A stretch of DNA of 64,000 bases from Emiliania huxleyi CCMP1516 (Eukaryota > Haptophyta > Isochrysidales > Noelaerhabdaceae), in the NCBI RefSeq assembly GCF_000372725.1, contig NW_005202428.1, positions 2,598,873 through 2,662,872 of the forward strand, read 5' to 3'. Of the stretch, positions 20,649 to 28,739 are shown piece by piece. Made by a program: the position numbers and the translations under genes. Position 1 is the stretch's first letter. Each line of letters starts with the position of its first letter. Below the pieces are notes generated by a model. That model was not told the origin of the DNA, searched no databases, and worked only from the letters and a program-made list of their open reading frames with translations.

Positions 20649-22076
20649 TCACAGCATCTCCCTTGCGCCATTGGCACTCTTGTAGCTATTGTCCTCGTTT
20701 GGCGATGGAGCGTCGTCACACGCGCGGCACAGGCCAGCAATCATCTGCATGTCAAAGGGTGGCGGCGGCACGGACCACACGCGCACGTGCTTGCGTGCGA
20801 GCGGGTCGCGCTCGATGAGGCCGATGAGGGCGTTTGCAAAATCGGTCAACTCAAAGGCGAGCGACACCTCCGATGTGTCCACCGGCGCGCCCGCGGTCGC
20901 CGTGTTCGCGCTAGTCACGTCGTCGCGCAGCAGGCTCGCCAGGAGGGAGCGTGCGCTCACTAGAAGGCGGCACGGTCGCTGCGCACAGTTCATCGCGGCA
21001 GACACGTGGCGCTCCACGACACTGAAGGCATGCTCATTGAAGGCCTGGTCCTCCTCCGCCATCGCCTGCTCATCGAGCTCCTTCTGGTGGCGCCGGCGCT
21101 GATAGAGCGCGCCGACCGCCGTGGGGATGTCGAACATGCCATCCGGGTGCGGCGCCTGGGTGGGCGGCAGAAAGTTGACGGGCATCGGGCGGAAGCCCTG
21201 GTCGCCGATAATCGTGCCGCTTGGGCTGGCGAGCTTGCGGATCTCGCCGCGCAGATCCGCGTCGGGCAGATCGCGCGGGATGAGGATGTTGAGCGCGCAT
21301 GAGCCTCGAAGCAACGCCTCATCCTTGCCGCCCAGCATGATTGGCAAAGTGGCAGCCGCGCTGCCCGGCGAGCGCTTCTTGCCGCCATCGATGGCGCGAA
21401 CGATGGGCTGCACAAAGTTGAAGAAGTAGCCCATCGCGATGCCCGTGCCCGCCAGGCTGAGCGCGCGACGGTACTTACGCACGAGCGCCGCGACGTCCGC
21501 CTCCGGGTCATCCTCGAGCATGAAGAGACCGTTGATAAAGTGCACGGTGCCGATGATGAATGCGAGCTCGAACAGCTCGCCACGCGTAACCGGCTCCCTA
21601 TAAGAGCGGAGGAGGCAGGCCAGCGCGAGCAACACGAGCGCGACAGCGGCGCGCGTCACGTCCTTGGCGCGCCGGGTGCCGAGCCCAAGCAGCGCGGCCC
21701 ACGTGGCGAGCACAAAGGGCAGCAGCGTGGCCTCGAAGAGCATGAGACCGATGCTGCCCGTGAGTGCATGGAGAGCCTCATTGTCTTCCTCTGTACTGGC
21801 GCGGGGCGCCTTGCCCGCAAGCAGCCGGCCGTGCAGGGTGGCACAGTCGGTCGCACTGTCGGTCGCATTCACTTCCTGCATGGCGGCGGAAACGGCGTGC
21901 GCTGCTCCGCTCAACGCAAGCGCCGCAAACAGTGCAAAGTCGGCGATGCGCTTGGCGTCCCATTCGCCGACCGGTCGGGGCGCCTCCTTCAGCGGTGCTT
22001 TGAGCGCGTAGCATGCCCCAATTGGCACGGCGTCGTCGGCGTGTCGTGGGGGGCTGACGACGTTCATTGGTTGCAT
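20649..22076 (-). CDS. STING-like cyclic dinucleotide receptor (4-TM plus ligand-binding domain)
   Basis: 475 aa, single exon. Seen: four hydrophobic segments (~42-66, 103-132, 140-157, 165-187), then a soluble domain. Its order of motifs matches STING: GTGIAMGYFFNFVQ (210-223) at the place of the helix ending IGYL; ALNILIPRDLPDADL (261-275) like human RLYILLPLD; FRPMP (295-299) near the binding-pocket lid; GMFDIPTAVGALYQ (313-326) aligning without gaps to human CVLEYATPLQTLF. In that alignment Thr319 matches human Thr263 and Asp316 matches Glu260. A helix like that following in STING comes next (EEDQAFNEHAFSVVERHV), then CRLLV. Known: STING binds cyclic dinucleotides as a dimer on ER membranes. 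Inferred: receptor for the product of the divergent GGDEF protein. Alignment was by eye against motifs from memory; a profile search is needed. Confidence 0.8.
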   Translation of the reverse strand: MQPMNVVSPPRHADDAVPIGACYALKAPLKEAPRPVGEWDAKRIADFALFAALALSGAAHAVSAAMQEVNATDSATDCATLHGRLLAGKAPRASTEEDNEALHALTGSIGLMLFEATLLPFVLATWAALLGLGTRRAKDVTRAAVALVLLALACLLRSYREPVTRGELFELAFIIGTVHFINGLFMLEDDPEADVAALVRKYRRALSLAGTGIAMGYFFNFVQPIVRAIDGGKKRSPGSAAATLPIMLGGKDEALLRGSCALNILIPRDLPDADLRGEIRKLASPSGTIIGDQGFRPMPVNFLPPTQAPHPDGMFDIPTAVGALYQRRRHQKELDEQAMAEEDQAFNEHAFSVVERHVSAAMNCAQRPCRLLVSARSLLASLLRDDVTSANTATAGAPVDTSEVSLAFELTDFANALIGLIERDPLARKHVRVWSVPPPPFDMQMIAGLCRACDDAPSPNEDNSYKSANGAREML

Positions 22077-22288
22077 GTATTGCGGGCCCGATCCCTACCC
22101 GCCTTGGTGGGCCACGGCCTGCGCGGGCGAGTGTTGGGATTGTTTCTTTATTTCTCTTTGCATCTCTCTCTTTTCGCGCTTTATTTCTTAAAAACAGAAA
22201 TCTTGTCTACACCGCCTCTCAACGCACACATCCCCGAAGCGAAAAGAAGAAAATCGGTTGCGCTAGCAAAGGAGGCGCGGCGGATCTC
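22077..22288. promoter_or_regulatory. Shared intergenic region between STING-like and ankyrin-GGDEF genes
   Basis: 212 bp between the two divergent ATGs (22076 on minus, 22289 on plus). It contains pyrimidine- and AT-rich runs unusual for this window (TTTCTTTATTTCTCTTTGC; TTTATTTCTTAAAAACAG). It probably holds both promoters and would permit co-regulation. No consensus TATA was seen. Confidence 0.6.
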
Positions 22289-25102
22289 ATGGGCGCGTGC
22301 GGTTCACGGAGTGTCGGCGCCGATATGCAAGAGGGTGAGCAGGTCACGCAGGAAGAGGGCAGCGAGCTTTCGTACGCGTTGCCTGTCGCGCACAAAGCGA
22401 ACAAGCAGGGCATCGCTCTCTGCGACGCGTGCGCCGGCACGGACGTCGAGGCTGTTCGCCAGCTGCTGGATGCGGGCGCGCCTATCGACTACTGGGACGC
22501 AGACAACATGCCACCGCTCGCATCGGTGCTAACCGCGGCGCAGTACATGATGACGGAGATGCAGCTCGAAGGCACCTCCGCCGAAGAATGCAACTTCGCT
22601 GCGCGAGAGGCCATCTTCGCGCTGCTCATCGAGAAGAGCAGTCCTGCCGTGCTGGATCAGGTGTACTCTCTGGGCGACCCGTCGGACAACCTCAGTCTCC
22701 ACTCGACCGCGTTGCACACCGCGTTCCAGGCCGGCTTCCTGGACGAGGCCAATCTGTTGATCGACCACGGCGCCTCCGGCAACATTCCAGCCAAGATGCT
22801 CCCAGACAAGGTTTTCACAGCCATCGAGTTGGTCATGAGTTCCGGGCCGCAAAGCCCGGAGTTCTTTGACACCTCCCAGCGGATCATGTGGCGACTGGAC
22901 GGGTGGACGCCGCTGCACGCCGCTGCCGTGTGGGGCAAGACGGAGAAATTTATTGAGCTGCTCGAGGCTGGAGAGGTGGACACGCAGGCTCGCACGAAGA
23001 CGCAGCAGCTGACGGCGATGGAGCTCGCCAAGCTCGGTGGGACTGACTTCGGGACCACCGGCAAGAACATGGAGGCGGTGTTGGAGACGTGGGAGGAGCA
23101 GCGGCTGGACGGGCTGACGAAGCTGCTGAACAAGGGAGCGTTCCTGGACGACGTAGCGAAGCTGGAAGCGCGCGGCATCGATCCAGCGTTCTTCTCGATC
23201 GACATCCAGGGCTTCAAGGGCGTGAACGACACCATCGACCACGTCGCAGGCGATGGCGCGCTCCACCACTACGCCGCTCTGCTGAGCTCGGTGGTGAAGG
23301 AGGCTAGTACCGAGGAGATGAAGGGGGTGGTGTACCGCACTGGCGGAGACGAGCTGTCGGTGATCTGGAGCAAGGCCTCAGGGGCGCCACGCGACGGGTT
23401 CCGCCACAAGGTCGAAGCCGTCGCACAGACCCTGGCGAAGGTCGACCACGTGGTGAAGGGCGAGAAGGACGGCATGGCCGTCGAGGCTCCCACGTTCCTT
23501 CGGATCGGAGTCGGGCCGACCCACCACCTTGCCGATCAGGCGGAGACCGAGATCCGGTCGCAAGTGTACATGAAGGCCTTTGGTTCCCTCGATGCGCGCG
23601 GGCAGATGGTTAGCCGATCAGATGCCCGGCTCGAGGGTGTGGCCATGTGGATGGCTGTGTGGGAGGGCGGCCCGGAGGCCGCGACGCCTGCACCTGCAGA
23701 AGCGGTGGTCGTGAAGGCCACTGATGACCAGGCTGACATCGCGGTTGACGGCGCCGATATGCAAGAGGGTGAGCAGGTCACGCAGGAAGAGGGCAGCGAG
23801 CTTTCGTACGCGTTGCCTGTCGCGCACAAGACGAACAGGCAGGGCATCGCTCTCTGCGACGCGTGCGCCGGCACGGACGTCGAGGCTGTTCGCCAGCTCC
23901 TCGATGCGGGCGCGCCTATCGACTACTGGGACGCAGACAACATGCCACCGCTCGCATCGGTGCTGACCGCGGCGCAGTACATGATGACGGAGATGCAGCT
24001 CGAAGGCACCTCCGCCGAAGAATGCAACTTCGCTGCGCGAGAGGCCATCTTCGCGCTGCTCATCGAGAAGAGCAGTCCTGCCGTGCTGGATCAGGTGTAC
24101 TCTCTGGGCGACCCGTCGGACAACCTCAGTCTCCACTCGACCGCGTTGCACACCGCGTTCCAGGCCGGCTTCCTGGACGAGGCCAATCTGTTGATCGACC
24201 ACGGCGCCTCCGGCAACATTCCAGCCAAGATGCTCCCAGACAAGGTTTTCACAGCCATCGAGTTGGTCATGAGTTCCGGGCCGCAAAGCCCGGAGTTCTT
24301 TGACACCTCCCAGCGGATCATGTGGCGACTGGACGGGTGGACGCCGCTGCACGCCGCTGCCGTGTGGGGCAAGACGGAGAAATTTATTGAGCTGCTCGAG
24401 GCTGGAGAGGTGGACACGCAGGCTCGCACGAAGACGCAGCAGCTGACGGCGATGGAGCTCGCCAAGCTCGGTGGGACTGACTTCGGGACCACCGGCAAGA
24501 ACATGGAGGCGGTGTTGGAGACGTGGGAGGAGCAGCGGCTGGACGGGCTGACGAAGCTGCTGAACAAGGGAGCGTTCCTGGACGACGCAGCGAAGCTGGA
24601 AGCGCGCGGCATCGATCCAGCGTTCTTCTCGATCGACATCCAGGGCTTCAAGGGCGTGAACGACACCATCGACCACGTCGCAGGCGATGGCGCGCTCCAC
24701 TACTACGCCGCTCTGCTGAGCTCGGTGGTGAAGGAGGCTAGTACCGAGGAGATGAAGGGGGTGGTGTACCGCACTGGCGGAGACGAGCTGTCGGTGATCT
24801 GGAGCAAGGCCTCAGGGGCGCCACGCGACGGGTTCCGCCACAAGGTCGAAGCCGTCGCACAGACCCTGGCGAAGGTCGACCACGTGGTGAAGGGCGAGAA
24901 GGACGGCATGGCCGTCGAGGCTCCCACGTTCCTTCGGATCGGAGTCGGGCCGACCCACCACCTTGCCGATCAGGCGGAGACCGAGATCCGGTCGCAAGTG
25001 TACATGAAGGCCTTTGGTTCCCTCGATGCGCGCGGGCAGATGGTTAGCCGATCAGATGCCCGGCTCGAGGGTGTGGCCATGTGGATGGCTGTGTGGGAGT
25101 AA
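22289..25102 (+). CDS. Tandem ankyrin-GGDEF (diguanylate cyclase-like) protein, N-myristoylation signal
   Basis: 937 aa from ATG 22289; the frame is open further upstream, but this start gives MGACGSRS, a good N-myristoylation signal with Cys4 for palmitoylation. Two consecutive 478-residue units each carry ankyrin-like repeats (ALCDACAGTDVEAVRQLLDA; STALHTAFQAGFLDEANLLI; GWTPLHAAAVWGKTEKFIEL) and then a GGDEF domain: DGLTKLLNKGAF (from 274 and 752), IDIQGFKGVND with metal Asp305/783 and Asn313/791, AGD with Asp322/800, and GGDEL (352-356, 830-834). In diguanylate cyclases the Asn and Asp corresponding to 313 and 322 read guanine, which predicts GTP use and c-di-GMP. Leu replaces the last Phe of GGDEF, and no RxxD inhibitory site precedes it. 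Each unit may dimerise with the other. No intron. Confidence 0.92.
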   Translation: MGACGSRSVGADMQEGEQVTQEEGSELSYALPVAHKANKQGIALCDACAGTDVEAVRQLLDAGAPIDYWDADNMPPLASVLTAAQYMMTEMQLEGTSAEECNFAAREAIFALLIEKSSPAVLDQVYSLGDPSDNLSLHSTALHTAFQAGFLDEANLLIDHGASGNIPAKMLPDKVFTAIELVMSSGPQSPEFFDTSQRIMWRLDGWTPLHAAAVWGKTEKFIELLEAGEVDTQARTKTQQLTAMELAKLGGTDFGTTGKNMEAVLETWEEQRLDGLTKLLNKGAFLDDVAKLEARGIDPAFFSIDIQGFKGVNDTIDHVAGDGALHHYAALLSSVVKEASTEEMKGVVYRTGGDELSVIWSKASGAPRDGFRHKVEAVAQTLAKVDHVVKGEKDGMAVEAPTFLRIGVGPTHHLADQAETEIRSQVYMKAFGSLDARGQMVSRSDARLEGVAMWMAVWEGGPEAATPAPAEAVVVKATDDQADIAVDGADMQEGEQVTQEEGSELSYALPVAHKTNRQGIALCDACAGTDVEAVRQLLDAGAPIDYWDADNMPPLASVLTAAQYMMTEMQLEGTSAEECNFAAREAIFALLIEKSSPAVLDQVYSLGDPSDNLSLHSTALHTAFQAGFLDEANLLIDHGASGNIPAKMLPDKVFTAIELVMSSGPQSPEFFDTSQRIMWRLDGWTPLHAAAVWGKTEKFIELLEAGEVDTQARTKTQQLTAMELAKLGGTDFGTTGKNMEAVLETWEEQRLDGLTKLLNKGAFLDDAAKLEARGIDPAFFSIDIQGFKGVNDTIDHVAGDGALHYYAALLSSVVKEASTEEMKGVVYRTGGDELSVIWSKASGAPRDGFRHKVEAVAQTLAKVDHVVKGEKDGMAVEAPTFLRIGVGPTHHLADQAETEIRSQVYMKAFGSLDARGQMVSRSDARLEGVAMWMAVWE
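22322..25102 (+). repeat. In-frame tandem duplication, period 1434 bp
   Basis: Unit 1 starts GATATGCAAGAGGG at 22322, and the same string recurs at 23756. The period of 1434 bp is exactly 478 codons. The two units differ at only a few positions (for example AAC AAG versus AAC AGG, HHY versus HYY, DDV versus DDA), so the duplication is recent or being homogenised. Confidence 0.95.
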
Positions 25103-26385
25103 TCGAGATCTCTGCAAGAGAGTAGTAGATCGCAGGCAGTAGCAGTCTGGCTTGGTAGATTGTTTGGAGATCGAGATTGGAGATCGAGATTGGAGATTGG
25201 AGATTGGAGATCACAGAGGCCGCTGTGATGATCTTTTTGTTTTTTAAAGGTTACTGGTGCGCGGACGGCCCGGGGAGCCTGCGGCGCCATTTTAATCTGC
25301 GCTCCTCTTTATGGCCTGCGGGGCGCCTGGCTTGAGCTAGGAAGTGTAAACGAGTCCGCCAGGGCGGTATGCAAACACGGAGCGCGCTGCGCGCGCGGTC
25401 TATGACTGTGTACGCCGAACTGGGGGCGTTATCGTGTGGTTGGCGCTGCCATCAACAAATAATTTTGTGTGTGTGTGGGGGGGGGGGAGGGAGGGGGGGG
25501 GAGGACGCCTCATTCATGTGGCACGTTGTGGCGGAAGATGTGCTTCGAGCGAGCGAGAAAGACGAAGGCCTATACAGGCGGATTTGCACATGCACATGTG
25601 CATGCACATCACATGTGACAAGGGGGCAACGCGTGCAGGGCGAGAGGGCGGCTCGACACGCCTGCTCCGCGGCCTCCGTGTTGGTGCTCGGAACGAAATG
25701 TAGAGGGTCCTCCTTGTGTGCGCGAGATGCTTGTGCAACCCGCCAAGGCCTCCCTCCGTGTCGAGCCGGTCAATCAGCACGCCGACGTCAGAGAGGAGCA
25801 GAGTGCCGACCCGGCGGGCAGCCGCTCATGGACGCGACGGGCACGCTCAGGCACGCCAGGTGGGAAGTGGTGCATGCCACTCAGGAGCGCCACGAGCTCC
25901 TCCTCGGTCTTTAGAGGATACAGGTTCGCGGCGAACTCGGTCATGCCAGAGACTAACGAGGTGAGCTCCATCGCGGCGCGCTCATAACAAGGAGGCGCGG
26001 TCTCCGATCTCCATCTCCTGTCTCCAATCTCCAATCTGCTCCAATCTCGTGGGGGAGGCGTGTCAGGGGGGGGGATCGACGTCCTTCCAAGGGGGTGCTC
26101 TTTTCCTTTCACACCTTCAAGCGGATCTCCCCCCTCTTTTCGCGCCATTTTGCAATCTCCAGTCGGCCACACGATTCTCGAGGCGCCTTTGGCGCGAAGT
26201 CAACATCTCCGTCTCCGGCCTGAGATCTCGAGGTGCCGATGGCGGCAGCTCAAGATCTCTATCTTCAGTTAAAGATCTCTGAGTTTTGACTTTTGTGAGA
26301 GATGCTGTGTGTGGAAGATCTCTGATCGGCATCTACGATCTCCACTCAACAAATCTACTGGTGTCCCGCAGAGATCTCGATGTAT
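24609..26385. repeat. Right arm of the inverted repeat
   Basis: Reverse complement of 18699-20528. It begins inside the GGDEF domain of unit 2 (GCATCGATCCAGCG) and therefore contains the last ~160 codons of the intact gene, its 3' flank, and a frameshifted copy of the small ORF. It ends at ATCTCGATGTATG near 26385. Confidence 0.92.
25774..25971 (-). pseudogene. Frameshifted right-arm copy of the MELTSL ORF
   Basis: Starts MELTSLVSGMTEFAANLYPL, identical to the left copy. After CSS an extra CT dinucleotide shifts the frame to SLTSAC and stops, where the left arm continues DVGVLIDRLDTEGG. Confidence 0.5.
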
Positions 26386-28606
26386 GGCTGTGTCGGGAGG
26401 GCCACGAGGATCCCAAACGTGAGCTGTAGTGTGCAGCATGTTTTGGCTTTTGACTCTTTTGGTTTTGCTTCGATTTTCCGCGTCCCGGTGTTGCGGGTTG
26501 GTGCGGGAGCGGTTGGATGCTCCATATTTTACTGACGGCTCTGCCATATGACATATGTGAGAGCTTGCATTCGTGTGCATACTGGTGCGCCGCCGGCGCC
26601 ACGATGGCAAACCGGTGTAGAGCGAAGTCGCCTCTATTTGTCACTCGCCATGCGCGTCCTTGGCTGACCCTCCAAAACTCCCTCCCCGCCGTTCGCGGCT
26701 CGGCTTGCGTATGCGGGTGGGAGCTTCGAGGACATGCAGGCGTCCCACCCCCTCCGGCCATCCCCCCGGCTCCCAAGCGCGCGGCCGCGACGCGCTGCGC
26801 ACCCTCTTCCGCGCTGCACCCGCTCTTGGCACGGCCGTCGTCCGCCGAGATCACCTCCTCTTCGCGCCGCAGGTGCACAACCAAGGGCTGGCCACCTCCG
26901 TATCCATCATGATGAAGCCAATGGGCCAAAATCGGACTCCGCTCCCCGCCCAGGTGGCCGGAGGGTACACCTCGGGTCGGCGTGCTGGGGGGGGCGCCGG
27001 TGCGCAAGCCCACTTTCCGGGCGACCCCGAGGGGGAGGAGGCCGGGCGAGTGGCAGCAATTCACTGTTAGTGTCCCGGGCCGCTGCGGTACCGTTTATAC
27101 GGCCCCTCGTGACGTCTTTCCGATTTTGCATTGTGAGTCGTCCTCTGGCCAGCCGAGGGGCACCAGAACGGCATGTGTACTGGTGCTGGGTGCGGGTGCG
27201 GAACGGGCTTTTTTTAACTCGCAACCAAGCATACTATACAAGGACACCCTCGGGGGGGACACTCGGCGCATGTGCGACGCGTCAGGGTGGAGTTGGCGGT
27301 GGCCGAGCGTCGTCTCCAGATCGACTCGCAGCGCGGAGTCGAGGGGTGAAGCGCGTCGCGCTGCGACACTCGAGAGCCGGCTGGATGCCGTAGGGCGCAG
27401 CCGACTTTGATGTCCTCGAAGGTCCGGTGCGCATTCGTCCTCTGAGACCCACGCGTACAGGAAAGGGGCGAGAACGAGGCCTTTTGAGGCGGACATTTTG
27501 GGGCGCGCATCCGCAAGCGCGTTCCACACAGTGGCAGCCGCCTATCTCGTGAGGGGCGTGGTTTGGGGCGGGTAGCTCCGGCCCAACCAATCCGGCCGCC
27601 GACGGGAGGGCGAGCAAAAGGGAGAGCACGCGCATGAGCCAAAATGTGCCCGTCGTCGCGGTATTGAACGTTCTCTACGACCCTCTCACCCGGTGTCGAC
27701 CCGCGGCGCCCCTCCGCGGGGCGGCCCCGGTCGAACGGTGGGGCAGCGTGTACTCTGGTCACACGACCACAGCCCTTGGTGCTTGGAGATACCAACGCGC
27801 TATCCCAACACTGCTGCACTGGCTGCTGTGCTGCCGCACTGGCTGCTGTTGCACCTGAGCCGCGAAGGCAAGCCGTGCGACCGCGGCCGCAGGAGCAGGC
27901 GGACATCGCGCTTCCAGCACACGTGAGAATATCGCCGCTAAGATGGCCCATCTCGAGTACGTCGTCGGCAGCGCGGATGCTCGCCCGCACGGCCCGCCGT
28001 CGGTCGTGGTCTCGTCTTATTCTGGCGAGTAGAGGCCCCGCCCACCCAGGGTACCCCTCTCGAGGGCTCGCCGGGGCTCTGCTCCAAGAGACCTCGAGAG
28101 AGCGTGCGTGTGCCTCTACTCGCCAGCGTCTTATTTCTGTGTCAGTGCCAAAAAAGAAAGAAAACAGACAACCCAAGGGAGGGATGGGAGGACCGTGGTA
28201 GCAGGTTATTTTTTCTTTCGGGTCGGGTCGGGTTGGGGCGGGGTTGCTCGGCCTCGGGTCGGGGTGGGGCGGGGTTGTGGGCTAAAATAACAAACCCTAT
28301 CTCACCGGTTATCGATGGAAACATCCGAGAGAATTCTTCGTGGCTTTGTGAGGAAAAAAGGTAAGCCTCCCGATCATTTTACTCCCCTTGGCGAACCGTG
28401 TTCCCAATTTGAAATGGTCCGCCACCCGCCAAGATCCATACGTACTCTTCCTGTATTCCTGCAACGGGCTCGCCGCATTTAAAAACTTTGTGAATAACAC
28501 TTGTTTCAGCTACCAGGCGCCGCTCCCATTTAACCTTTTTGGGGACTGCTTATCTCAGACCCTTTGCCCCCCTTTCCTTTTCCTGGCCAACCTCTTGCTT
28601 CAAAAA
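26386..28606. other. Intergenic, no gene recognised
   Basis: About 2.2 kb without a supported gene. Open frames here have no domain resemblance. A short hairpin is formed by CTGGCGAGTAGAGGC (~28021) and its reverse complement (~28112). The stretch at 28200-28290 is built of GGGTCGGG-type runs. Confidence 0.5.
28150..28195 (-). repeat. Family A repeat, partial copy
   Basis: AAGAAAGAAAACAGACAACC followed by CAAGGGAGGGATGGGAGGAC, the reverse complement of the family core. It lacks the GGCACGCCGCCACCAC end seen in the full copies. Confidence 0.85.
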
Positions 28607-28706
28607 NNNNNNNNNNNNNNNNNNNNNNNNNNNNNNNNNNNNNNNNNNNNNNNNNNNNNNNNNNNNNNNNNNNNNNNNNNNNNNNNNNNNNNNNNNNNNN
28701 NNNNNN
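28607..28706. other. Assembly gap (about 100 N)
   Basis: Run of N immediately downstream of the NOC2 3' end. The terminal exon(s) of that gene may be hidden here. Confidence 0.98.
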
Positions 28707-28739
28707 GGGCGGGTTCGGGTTTTTAATGGTCGGAAGCCC

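Noticed and set aside
22067..22288. Upstream Met (22067) as the start of the ankyrin-GGDEF protein
   Set aside because: It would overlap the STING-like start codon and add 74 residues of low-complexity sequence translated from the pyrimidine-rich promoter.
20649..25102. Bacterial contamination as the source of the STING/GGDEF genes
   Set aside because: The sequence is continuous with flanking eukaryotic-type DNA, has similar GC and codon use, shows no ribosome-binding sites, and the GGDEF protein starts with a eukaryotic myristoylation signal. Long reads could still overturn this.
26386..28600. Several 100-320-codon frames on both strands
   Set aside because: No start context, domain or family resemblance; composition typical of chance frames in GC-rich DNA.
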